A stretch of 32,000 nucleotides of DNA from Bacillota bacterium. GTDB taxonomy: Bacteria > Bacillota > Clostridia > Oscillospirales > Oscillospiraceae. The notes beneath the pieces are model-generated. The model made no database searches and had not been told where the DNA came from. It worked only from the letters and a program-made list of their open reading frames with translations. The translations under genes were made by a program, and so were the position numbers. Below, one piece after another: positions 9,873 through 16,411 of the stretch. How positions within the stretch are numbered: the stretch's first letter is position 1; each line of letters starts with the position of its first letter. The DNA is taken from the NCBI GenBank assembly GCA_029225225.1, contig JAQXWB010000010.1, positions 1 to 32,000 on the forward strand, in the 5' to 3' direction.

Positions 9873-9998
9873 TTATTCGAAATCGTCATCCGGCGGGAGT
9901 TCAGGGTCGATAGGACCTGTGGGGTTTGACGATGTCGTGAGAACATCCTCAAGCGTGAATCTAAGGATCGAAATATCAGGGCACTCAAATACTTTCAT
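9873..9998 (-). CDS. Small acidic peptide of 41 residues, unknown function
   Basis: The ATG at 9998 is preceded by GGAGGTG with 5-6 bases spacing, and the frame ends at TAA 9873-9875. The product starts MKVFECPDISILRFTLEDV, continues LTTSSNPTGP and ends ELPPDDDFE, so it has a mixed N-terminal half and a Pro/Asp/Glu-rich tail. It has no signal peptide or membrane segment. It has its own near-consensus promoter and lies between a recombinase and the giant surface protein on the same strand, with a hairpin after its stop. I do not recognise a function. It could be a regulatory or precursor peptide, or a small protein co-expressed with the giant protein. Coding status rests on the strong RBS, the promoter and the fit between them. 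Confidence 0.65.
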   Translation of the reverse strand: MKVFECPDISILRFTLEDVLTTSSNPTGPIDPELPPDDDFE

Positions 9999-10113
9999 TG
10001 CCTACACCTCCTTCAAGTCAATATGCGCGTAATAAATATTCTGCTTTCTCTCCGTTGGATAGGAAAGTAGGGTTTTGGAATCAGTAAATATTGACACATT
10101 ACTGTTGCTGTTT

Positions 10114-10142
10114 ATTATATAGGATTGTTACTCTGTTTTCAA
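10114..10142 (-). promoter_or_regulatory. Sigma-A type promoter for the 41-residue peptide gene
   Basis: On the minus strand TTGAAA (10142-10137), a 17-base spacer and TATAAT (10119-10114) give a near-perfect vegetative promoter. It overlaps the last codons of the recombinase gene, so the peptide gene, and by readthrough the giant gene, are transcribed independently of the recombinase. The untranslated leader would be about 110 bases. Confidence 0.8.
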
Positions 10143-10756
10143 GTCCTTTGATGACAAAACTCGACTTTTTTATCCGTTTTTTCTTCCTTCGCCCATTTTA
10201 GGAAAGTCTTGTGGGTGATCTTCAGTCGTTCCGCTGCTGCGCGGGCGGAGAGTTTTCCTTGCTGCCATAGCTTTTTGCAGGCTTCAAATTCCTCCGGGCG
10301 CTGCATCAGCTCCCTGCCGAATTTTACGCCTCTTGCTTTGGCGGCGGCGATGCCCTCCTTTTGCCTTTGGCGGATGAATTCGCGTTCCGTCTGCGCGACA
10401 TAGGAGAGCAGCTGGAGCACAATATCCGCGATCAAGGTGCCGGTTAAATCCTTGTTTTGCCGCGTGTCCAGCAGGGGCATATCCAGCACAACGATCGCAG
10501 CAGGCTTCTCTTTGGTGATGATCCGCCATTGCTCCAAAATTTCATCGTAGTTTCTGCCGAGCCTGTCGATGCTCTTGACCGCAAGGACATCGTCGGGCTT
10601 GAGCTTTTTCATCAGCCTTTGATATTGCGGGCGCTCAAAATCCTTTCCCGACTGCTTGTCCAAGTAAATTCTGTCCACTCCGAATTCGCGCATTGCAATC
10701 ATCTGCCGTTCCTCGTTCTGCTCTCTGGTGGATACGCGTACATATCCGTATGTCAT
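10139..10756 (-). CDS. Serine site-specific recombinase (resolvase/invertase family)
   Basis: The 205-residue product has the resolvase catalytic start YGYVRVST with nucleophile Ser9, the second catalytic region VKSIDRLGRNYDEI with the conserved Arg pair, a long E-helix region (LLSYVAQTEREFIRQRQKEG), and a C-terminal helix-turn-helix (KLSARAAAERLKITHKTFLKW). This length and layout match small serine recombinases of the Tn3-resolvase/DNA-invertase group, not the large integrases. The ATG at 10756 has GGAGG upstream (GGAGGCTGATAGA). Such enzymes resolve or invert DNA between short recombination sites. I found no clear pair of crossover sites nearby. It may belong to a mobile element or may act on the neighbouring surface locus; the second option is speculative. 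Confidence 0.93.
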   Translation of the reverse strand: MTYGYVRVSTREQNEERQMIAMREFGVDRIYLDKQSGKDFERPQYQRLMKKLKPDDVLAVKSIDRLGRNYDEILEQWRIITKEKPAAIVVLDMPLLDTRQNKDLTGTLIADIVLQLLSYVAQTEREFIRQRQKEGIAAAKARGVKFGRELMQRPEEFEACKKLWQQGKLSARAAAERLKITHKTFLKWAKEEKTDKKVEFCHQRT

Positions 10757-11002
10757 TCTATCAGCCTCCGATCTGTTGAACTGCTTTCATTGTAAGCAGC
10801 ATCCGCGCAAATGTGGCATACCTCGGCTTTCTTGCGTCCATGCTGCATAAAGCTATTATGACACAGGTCACGAGGCTCTTTTCTCGCACATCCCATTACT
10901 TTGCTCTATCCCAATCGCAGGGCACGCCGACTCTACATGCCGTCCGCGAAGCGGCAGACGGTACGGACAAACAGGTTTGTACACAGTCAATAGTTCCTGC
11001 AC

Positions 11003-11089
11003 GAGATTGCCGCGTCGCGTTGCTCCTCGCAATGACACGGAGAGGCAGACCTATTTGTCATTGCAAGGCGCTTGCGCCGTGGCAATCTC
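11003..11089. repeat. Inverted-repeat intergenic element (copy A)
   Basis: Two arms of 35 and 34 bases, 11003-11037 (begins GAGATTGCC, ends CGCAATGACA) and 11056-11089 (begins TGTCATTGCA, ends GGCAATCTC), are imperfect reverse complements separated by 18 bases. A second copy in the opposite orientation lies at 20013-20098. Elements with the GAGATTGCC...CAATGACA ends are familiar as dispersed intergenic repeats in Clostridia. Confidence 0.85.
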
Positions 11090-11230
11090 TTTTCTTTCCC
11101 CATTACACTGTCGAAGACTCCTGCACTTGCACGCCCGCTTTGTCCAGCAATTTCTTTTCTTGCACTGTGAATGAACATTTTTCCTTACGCTTTTTTCGAT
11201 GTGACTATTTCTTTTTTTCGGGTTTTCCGC

Positions 11231-11357
11231 TATAATACGAAGCATAATGTGCACTTTCTTGATTGGAAAGCTGTTTCGTAGAAACGAAATCTATCTCAGC
11301 TCTATCGTCTCCTGCGGAACACCTTTCCGAGCGACACTACAGATTTAGGGAGGCAAA
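11231..11357 (+). promoter_or_regulatory. Possible promoter -10 box and leader of the acyl-CoA synthetase gene
   Basis: TATAAT at 11231-11236 follows a T-rich region with only a weak -35 (TTTCTT-like). The 120-base leader to the ATG contains a small hairpin (TTTCGT/ACGAAA around 11274-11290) and ends with GGGAGG before the start codon. No known riboswitch is recognised. Confidence 0.4.
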
Positions 11358-11359
11358 CC

Positions 11360-13069
11360 ATGTCTATTTCCGCTTCCGCGCCGTGGCTGAATTTTTACGG
11401 AAAAATTCCGAAAACCATTGACTATCCGCGTCTGACCATGTTTCGGCTCATTGAAAAGACTGCCCGTTCAATTCCCGACAGCATTGCATACGAATTCATG
11501 GGCAAGGAGACGACCTATGCGCAGTTTCTTGCCCGCATTGACCGCGCTGCCCGTGCGCTTTACGCTCTCGGCATCCGCAAGGGTGACCGCGTGACGATCT
11601 GTATGCCGAACACGCCGCAGGCGGTGGACTGCTTTTATGCGCTCAACCGGCTCGGCGCGGTGTCCAACATGATCCACCCGCTTTCCGCGACGGAGGAGGT
11701 CACCTTCTATTTAAACACTTCGGACAGCAAGGCGATCTTGACCCTTGACCGCTTTTACGGCAAGGTGCATACGGCGCTGCAAAAGGCGAAGCGGAAGCCG
11801 ATTCTACTGATTGCCAAGCTGCAGGATGAGCTGAAGCCGCTGCTTAAGGTCGGCTTCTCTCTGACCGAGGCGCGGAAATTCCCGAAGCTGCCGAAGGATA
11901 AGAGTTATATTCTCTGGTCAGACGCGCTGAAAAACGCAGCCGATCTCCTGCCTGCGGATGAGAGCGGCTATGAGGACTGCGCCGCAATTCTCTATTCCGG
12001 CGGCACAACGGGCACGACGAAGGGTATCTGCCTTTCCAGCTACAACTTTAACGCCCTCGCCTTACAGACGATTGCCTCCAGCGGCTATGACGATATCTTC
12101 CGCTGCTCGATGCTCTCGGTCATGCCGATCTTCCACGGATTTGGCTTGGGCATCGGCATCCATACGGCGCTGGTCGGCGGAGCGTGCTGCATTCTCGTGC
12201 CGAATTTCAATGTCAAGACCTATGCCGACCTGCTGAAGAAAAAGCGCCCGAACTTTATTCCGGGCGTTCCGACGCTGTTTGAAGCCCTCTTGCGCACACA
12301 GGGACTTGAGGATCTGGACATGTCCTTCCTCATGGGTGTGTTCTCCGGCGGCGACTCTCTTTCTACAGAGCTGAAAGCGAAGGTTGACGCATTCTTAACC
12401 GCACACGGCGCAAAAGTACAGATTCGTGAGGGCTACGGCACGACCGAATGCGTCACGGCAAGCTGCCTGACGCCGGTTGACTTTGCCCGCAGCGGCTCCA
12501 TCGGCGTGCCCTTCCCCGACACCTATTATAAAATCGTGAAGGTAGGCACCACGGAGGAGGTCGAGCCGGAGACGGAGGGCGAAATCTGCCTCTCCGGACC
12601 TACCGTCATGCTCGGCTATTTAGACAATCCGGAGGAGACAGCCAACACCCTTCGCCGCCACGCGGACGGACGCGTCTGGCTGCACACGGGCGACCTCGGC
12701 AAAATGGACAAGGACGGCTTCGTCTATTTCCGCCAGCGTATCAAGCGGATGATCATTACCTCCGGCTTCAATGTCTATCCTTCGCAGCTGGAAAACATCA
12801 TTGACGGACATCCGAAGGTGCTGATCTCCTGCGTCATCGGCGTAAAGGACGCTTACAAGATGCAGCGCGTCAAGGCGTTCGTCGTCTTAAAGCCGGAATT
12901 CACGCCCTCCGAAGCGATCAAGCAGGAGCTGCTTGCCTACTGCCGCGAGAAGATCGCAAAATACGCCATGCCGCGCGAGATTGAGTTCCGCGAGGAGCTT
13001 CCCAAAACCCTCGTCGGAAAAGTCGCCTACCGCATTTTGGAGGAGGAAGAGGAGGCGAAAGCAAAATGA
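11360..13069 (+). CDS. AMP-forming acyl-CoA synthetase (class I adenylate-forming enzyme)
   Basis: The 569-residue product carries the family signatures in order: the P-loop AILYSGGTTGTTKGICLS near residue 212, the GYGTTE motif near 360, the WLHTGDLGKMDKDGFVYF hinge region near 445 with RIKRMIITSGFNVYPSQLE, and the C-terminal PKTLVGKVAYR with the catalytic Lys. Such enzymes activate a carboxylic acid as acyl-AMP and transfer it to CoA (or a carrier). The substrate cannot be read from sequence; the size fits fatty or aryl acid CoA ligases. The ATG at 11360 has GGGAGG 8 bases upstream. Its 3' end overlaps the next gene by 4 bases (ATGA), implying translational coupling. Confidence 0.93.
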   Translation: MSISASAPWLNFYGKIPKTIDYPRLTMFRLIEKTARSIPDSIAYEFMGKETTYAQFLARIDRAARALYALGIRKGDRVTICMPNTPQAVDCFYALNRLGAVSNMIHPLSATEEVTFYLNTSDSKAILTLDRFYGKVHTALQKAKRKPILLIAKLQDELKPLLKVGFSLTEARKFPKLPKDKSYILWSDALKNAADLLPADESGYEDCAAILYSGGTTGTTKGICLSSYNFNALALQTIASSGYDDIFRCSMLSVMPIFHGFGLGIGIHTALVGGACCILVPNFNVKTYADLLKKKRPNFIPGVPTLFEALLRTQGLEDLDMSFLMGVFSGGDSLSTELKAKVDAFLTAHGAKVQIREGYGTTECVTASCLTPVDFARSGSIGVPFPDTYYKIVKVGTTEEVEPETEGEICLSGPTVMLGYLDNPEETANTLRRHADGRVWLHTGDLGKMDKDGFVYFRQRIKRMIITSGFNVYPSQLENIIDGHPKVLISCVIGVKDAYKMQRVKAFVVLKPEFTPSEAIKQELLAYCREKIAKYAMPREIEFREELPKTLVGKVAYRILEEEEEAKAK

Positions 13070-13776
13070 CGGAGCAAAAGCAACGCATTTGGGAGCTGGA
13101 CACCCTGCGCGGAATCTGCATTCTCGGCATGATTGTCGTCCATTCCTTCTTTGATCTGTCCTATTTCGGCGGCATTTCTCTGACTCTACCGAGCTGGTTT
13201 TTCTTTATTCGCCAATACGGTCATGTCCTGTTCGTCCTTATCTCCGGCATATGCGTGACCCTTGCCTCGCGGAGCTTTCAGCGCGGCGTGGTCGTATTCG
13301 GCGCAGGTCTGCTCATCACCTATGTCACGATGTTCATGGATCAGATCCTCGGCTTTTCCGATATGCGTATCTGGTTCGGCATTCTGCATATGCTCGGCAT
13401 CTGCATGATGCTCTATCCCCTGTTTAAGCGGCTGCCATCTTGGGCGCTTGCGCTGCTCGGAGCTGCCTTTATCGCCCTCGGCTTTTGGTTTGAGACAGTC
13501 ACCGTCTCCGTGGATTTTCTCTTTCCGATTGGTCTGCGCTCCGGACGCGTCTTTACGGGGAGCGACTATTTCCCGATCTTCCCCGGCTTCGGCTGGTTTT
13601 TGGTCGGTGCCTTCCTCGGCAAAACGGTCTACCGCAGGAAGCAGAGCCTTCTCCCCCGCGTCAACACGGAAAACGCCGTGCTGCGTTTCTTCCGCTTCTG
13701 CGGCAAGCATTCTCTCGTGATCTACTTAGCGCATCAGCCGGTTCTGACCGTTTTAACCCTCTTGTTCTTCGGCTGA
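13066..13776 (+). CDS. Integral membrane acyltransferase-like protein (DUF1624/HGSNAT-catalytic type)
   Basis: The 236-residue product begins with the family hallmark WELDTLRGICILGMIVVHSF and has about seven hydrophobic segments (for example VLFVLISGICVTLA, GVVVFGAGLLITYVT, FGWFLVGAFLGKTVY, and VIYLAHQPVLTVLTLLFF at the C-terminus). The R-G-x-x-x-x-G-M motif in the first helix and the H-x-P near the end are typical of HGSNAT-type membrane proteins. Relatives include heparan-alpha-glucosaminide N-acetyltransferase, which moves acyl groups across the membrane. Function here is not proven. The ATGA overlap with the preceding synthetase suggests a joint role in acyl-group handling. A terminator follows directly. 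Confidence 0.8.
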   Translation: MTEQKQRIWELDTLRGICILGMIVVHSFFDLSYFGGISLTLPSWFFFIRQYGHVLFVLISGICVTLASRSFQRGVVVFGAGLLITYVTMFMDQILGFSDMRIWFGILHMLGICMMLYPLFKRLPSWALALLGAAFIALGFWFETVTVSVDFLFPIGLRSGRVFTGSDYFPIFPGFGWFLVGAFLGKTVYRRKQSLLPRVNTENAVLRFFRFCGKHSLVIYLAHQPVLTVLTLLFFG

Positions 13777-13782
13777 CCGAAC

Positions 13783-13811
13783 AAAACGCGCCGTGCTCCG
13801 GCGCGTTTTTC
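13783..13811 (+). terminator. Intrinsic terminator after the membrane acyltransferase-like gene
   Basis: ACGCGCC (13786-13792), a 7-base loop and GGCGCGT (13800-13806) form a 7-bp GC-rich stem followed by a T run. It begins about 10 bases after the stop codon at 13776. Confidence 0.9.
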
Positions 13812-13828
13812 TATGTAAGATAGGTAGA

Positions 13829-13857
13829 TTGACATGAGTTTGAAAATCTGTTATAAT
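13829..13857 (+). promoter_or_regulatory. Sigma-A type promoter for the degV-family gene
   Basis: TTGACA (13829-13834), a 17-base spacer and TATAAT (13852-13857) are a perfect match to the vegetative consensus, placed just after the upstream terminator and about 35 bases before the DegV start codon. Confidence 0.9.
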
Positions 13858-13891
13858 GTCCGATAGATCATTGTGAATTGAGGAGGTTGCC

Positions 13892-14767
13892 ATGAACAAT
13901 TCCTATGTTGTTATGACCGATTCTTCCGCTGACCTGACCGCTGAGCTGGTGGAAGAATTAGGACTGGATGTTATTCCGCTCAGTGTCAATGTCGGGGAAA
14001 AGAGCTTTATGAACTATCCCGATGAGCGTGAGATCGGCTCGCACGATTTTTATGAGATGCTGCGCGGCGGCGCAAACGCAAAGACCTCTGCCGTGAATGT
14101 CGATACGTTCTTAAACGCGATGTCCGTCCATCTGAAAGCCGGGAAGGATATCTTATATCTTGGCTTCTCCTCCGGACTCAGCAGCACCTACAGCGCTTCA
14201 GAAATTGCCGCGCAGGAGCTGCGGGAGACCTACCCTGATCGAAAGATACTCACGGTAGACACGCTTTGCGCCTCACTGGGTCAGGGGCTTTTGGTCTACC
14301 TGACCATGCAGAAGGTGCTTGCGGGCGCAACCATCGAGGAAGCCGCAGCATTTGCGGAGGAAAATCGTCTGCATTTGTGCCACTGGTTTACGGTCGATGA
14401 CCTGTTTTTCCTCAAGCGGGGCGGACGCGTCTCGGCAGCAACCGCTCTGGTCGGCAGCGCGCTCGGGATTAAGCCTGTGCTGCATGTAGATAACGAGGGG
14501 CATTTGATCAATGTCTCAAAAGCGCGCGGACGCAAAAACTCCATTCTCGCGCTCGTTGACCGCATGGAACAATCCGCAATAGACCCCGCAAAGCAGACCA
14601 TTTTCATCAGTCACGGGGACTGCCGCGACGATGCGGAGTTTTTGGCGGATGAATTGCGCAAGCGCTTCGGCATTTCCGACATTACAATTAATTATGTCGG
14701 TCCCGTGATCGGCGCACACTCCGGTCCCGGCACTTTGGCACTCTTTTTCCTCGGCACGTCGCGCTGA
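13892..14767 (+). CDS. DegV family fatty-acid-binding protein
   Basis: The 291-residue product opens with VMTDSSADLTAEL, then has the family motifs KTSAVNVDTF, LYLGFSSGLSSTY (the lipid-carboxylate binding loop), VDTLCASLGQGLLV, LFFLKRGGRVSAA with GIKPVLHVD, and the C-terminal GPVIGAHSGPGTLALFFLG. This is the full-length DegV layout. DegV/FakB proteins bind a fatty acid and, in some Firmicutes, present it to the FakA kinase; no fakA lies here. The ATG at 13892 has GAGGAGG upstream, and the gene has its own consensus promoter. Confidence 0.94.
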   Translation: MNNSYVVMTDSSADLTAELVEELGLDVIPLSVNVGEKSFMNYPDEREIGSHDFYEMLRGGANAKTSAVNVDTFLNAMSVHLKAGKDILYLGFSSGLSSTYSASEIAAQELRETYPDRKILTVDTLCASLGQGLLVYLTMQKVLAGATIEEAAAFAEENRLHLCHWFTVDDLFFLKRGGRVSAATALVGSALGIKPVLHVDNEGHLINVSKARGRKNSILALVDRMEQSAIDPAKQTIFISHGDCRDDAEFLADELRKRFGISDITINYVGPVIGAHSGPGTLALFFLGTSR

Positions 14768-14825
14768 TTATCGGAATTGTACATCATTTTGTATTGCAAT
14801 CCGTGAAATTTGTATATTCCTACAA

Positions 14826-14854
14826 TTGACTTTTATGGTTTAAAGCATTATAGT
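14826..14854 (+). promoter_or_regulatory. Promoter of the liv leader and operon
   Basis: TTGACT (14826-14831), a 17-base spacer and TATAGT (14849-14854) predict transcription from about 14861. The leader before livK would then be about 310 bases, containing the leader peptide gene and the attenuator. Confidence 0.75.
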
Positions 14855-14894
14855 TAATAAAAAATTTACAATTGCTTTGAAAGGAGGCGCGGTG

Positions 14895-15059
14895 ATGAAT
14901 ACAATCCGCAACACAGAACACAGAATGTCCAATTGCAGTGCCGCGTCTGCCGCCGGCACTTGTTTTGCTGTGTCTTTCCGCGCCTTTCTGATGGATACCG
15001 TTTTGTCGGTATCCATCATTTTGCTTATTGGCTTGCTTCCGCTTGTCATTTCAAGCTGA
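14895..15059 (+). CDS. Leader peptide (54 residues) rich in Leu/Ile/Val, upstream of the liv operon
   Basis: The ATG at 14895 is preceded by AAGGAGG with 7 bases spacing; an alternative TTG at 14877 in the same frame lies before the Shine-Dalgarno and is rejected. The peptide ends FLMDTVLSVSIILLIG-LLPLVISS, with 14 Leu, Ile or Val among the last 24 residues, and stops at 15057-15059. The antiterminator segment begins two bases later and an intrinsic terminator about 50 bases later, just before livK. Branched-chain-rich leader peptides such as IlvL and LeuL are known to sense charged tRNA through ribosome stalling. The alternative reading is a small membrane protein, since the C-terminal half is also a good membrane segment. 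Confidence 0.7.
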   Translation: MNTIRNTEHRMSNCSAASAAGTCFAVSFRAFLMDTVLSVSIILLIGLLPLVISS

Positions 15060-15060
15060 A

Positions 15061-15139
15061 TTTCGTCGAAGTCACACGAAGCTTGTAGCCGTGCAATACG
15101 GATACTAATCCGGCCTCGTCCTTCGACGAAGCCGGTTTT
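15061..15139 (+). promoter_or_regulatory. Transcription attenuator with mutually exclusive antiterminator and terminator, in front of livK
   Basis: Terminator: CCGGC (15110-15114) pairs with GCCGG (15131-15135) and TCGTC (15116-15120) with GACGA (15125-15129), with loop CTTC and one mismatch, followed by TTTTG. Antiterminator: TTCGTCGAAG (15062-15071) is a perfect 10-base complement of CTTCGACGAA (15121-15130), so it consumes the loop and 3' half of the terminator. A ribosome finishing the leader peptide at 15057-15059 would cover 15062-15071 and let the terminator form. A ribosome stalled on Leu/Ile/Val codons would leave it free to antiterminate. The pairings are seen directly; the regulatory logic is inference from known attenuators. 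Confidence 0.75.
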
Positions 15140-15174
15140 GTATATTTGCTCAATTTTGAAAGGAGAAAAGGAAA

Positions 15175-16317
15175 ATGAAAAAAACACTTTCTATCATCTT
15201 GGCGCTCGTCATGGTCGTCGCTCTATTTGCAGGCTGCGCGTCCGACGAGAAGACCTCCGGCGGTGATACGCTGAAACTCGGCTTTATCGGCCCCCTGACC
15301 GGTGGCGCGGCAGTTTACGGCAACGCTGCAAAGCGCGGCGCTGAGATTGCCGTCAAGGAAATCAACGCCAAGGGCGGCATCCAGCTCGAGTTCAACGCGC
15401 AGGATGATGAGAACGACGCCGAGAAGTCCGTCAACGCATACAACAACCTGATGGACTGGGGCATGCAGATGCTTGTCGGCACCGTCACTACCACCCCCTG
15501 CGTCGCTGTCTCTGCGGAGACTTACGCTGACCGCGTTTTCGCCCTGACGCCCTCCGCTTCCTCCACTGAGGTTACCTCCGGCAAGGACAATGTCTATCAG
15601 ATCTGCTTTACCGATCCGAACCAAGGCAGGGCCTCCGCACAGTACATTTCCGAGCACATGGCAGACGCAAAGATTGCCGTCATTTATGACAACAGCAGCG
15701 TCTATTCCAGCGGTATTTATCAGACCTTTGACGCAGAAGCAAAGACGCTCGGTCTGAACATCGTCTCCGTCAGCACCTGCACCGAAGACACCTCCGACTT
15801 CTCCGTACAGGTTTCCGACGCGAAGAACGCAGGTGCTGATCTTGTGTTCCTTCCCATCTACTATACTCCCGCATCCCTGATCCTCAACTACGCCAACTCC
15901 ATCGGCTACACCCCGACCTTCTTCGGCGTGGACGGCATGGACGGCATTTTGACGCTGGAAGGCTTCAACACAGAGCTTGCTGAAGGCGTTATGCTCCTGA
16001 CTCCGTTTGCGGCTGACGCAGCCGATGAAGCGACCCAGTCCTTCGTTAAGAGCTATCAGGACGCCTATGGTGAAACTCCGAACCAGTTCGCAGCCGACGG
16101 GTATGACTGCGTTTACGCGATCTATCAGGCATTCACCGCAACCGGTCTCGGCACGGATGCCTCCGCAGCCGATATCTGCGACGCAATGTGCCAGCAGTTC
16201 AATACCATGAGCTTCAGCGGTCTGACCGGTCAGAACATGACCTGGAAAGAAGGTCAGGTCGATAAGGCGCCCGCCGCTGTCATTATCAAAGACGGCGTGT
16301 ATGTAAGCGCAGGCTGA
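15175..16317 (+). CDS. livK: Branched-chain amino acid ABC transporter substrate-binding lipoprotein
   Basis: The 380-residue product has a lipoprotein signal with lipobox LFAGC (Cys21), then LKLGFIGPLTGGAAVYGN, AEIAVKEINAKGGI, and DLVFLPIYYTPASLILNYA, the layout of type I periplasmic-binding LivJ/LivK (Peripla_BP_6) proteins. It captures Leu/Ile/Val or related amino acids outside the membrane for the LivHMGF importer encoded just downstream. The ATG at 15175 has AAAGGAG upstream. It stands behind the attenuator, making it the first controlled gene of the operon. Exact specificity (LIV versus other amides) is not provable from sequence alone. Confidence 0.93.
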   Translation: MKKTLSIILALVMVVALFAGCASDEKTSGGDTLKLGFIGPLTGGAAVYGNAAKRGAEIAVKEINAKGGIQLEFNAQDDENDAEKSVNAYNNLMDWGMQMLVGTVTTTPCVAVSAETYADRVFALTPSASSTEVTSGKDNVYQICFTDPNQGRASAQYISEHMADAKIAVIYDNSSVYSSGIYQTFDAEAKTLGLNIVSVSTCTEDTSDFSVQVSDAKNAGADLVFLPIYYTPASLILNYANSIGYTPTFFGVDGMDGILTLEGFNTELAEGVMLLTPFAADAADEATQSFVKSYQDAYGETPNQFAADGYDCVYAIYQAFTATGLGTDASAADICDAMCQQFNTMSFSGLTGQNMTWKEGQVDKAPAAVIIKDGVYVSAG

Positions 16318-16334
16318 TTCCTCAGAATCCATCA

Positions 16335-16360
16335 CCCCTCGCGGAGCTCTCCGCGGGGGG
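16335..16360 (+). terminator. GC-rich intercistronic hairpin between livK and livH, without a T run
   Basis: CCCCTCGCGGA (16335-16345), a GCTC loop and TCCGCGGGGGG form a stem of about 11 bp. No U-tract follows (GCGTGGTTC). Such hairpins often protect the binding-protein message or cause partial termination, giving more binding protein than permease. Confidence 0.6.
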
Positions 16361-16411
16361 GCGTGGTTCTAAAAATGACCTCTGTTACTATAGAAAGCGG
16401 GAGGCTGTTTT

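Larger units (their letters stand above)
10757..11359. other. Intergenic stretch of about 600 bases without a convincing gene
   Basis: Reading frames here are short and lack ribosome binding sites. The stretch contains an inverted-repeat element (11003-11089), a region at 10920-11000 partly similar to 20150-20215 (shared GCGGCAGAC and TAGTTCCTGCAC), and a possible promoter and leader of the next gene from about 11208 onward. Confidence 0.6.

Noticed and set aside
9593-9988. 131-codon minus-strand frame overlapping the start of the giant gene and the 41-residue peptide
   Set aside because: It starts inside the peptide gene, crosses the hairpin, and overlaps the signal peptide in another frame; no RBS and no recognisable domain.
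10813-11235. 140-codon plus-strand frame
   Set aside because: It runs through the inverted-repeat element and has no RBS or protein-like composition.
11237-11359. Riboswitch or T-box in the acyl-CoA synthetase leader
   Set aside because: Only a small hairpin is visible; no T-box sequence, specifier loop or known aptamer core is recognisable.
15223-16335. 370-codon minus-strand frame antisense to livK
   Set aside because: A shadow of the codon bias in livK, which has a clear lipobox and family motifs.
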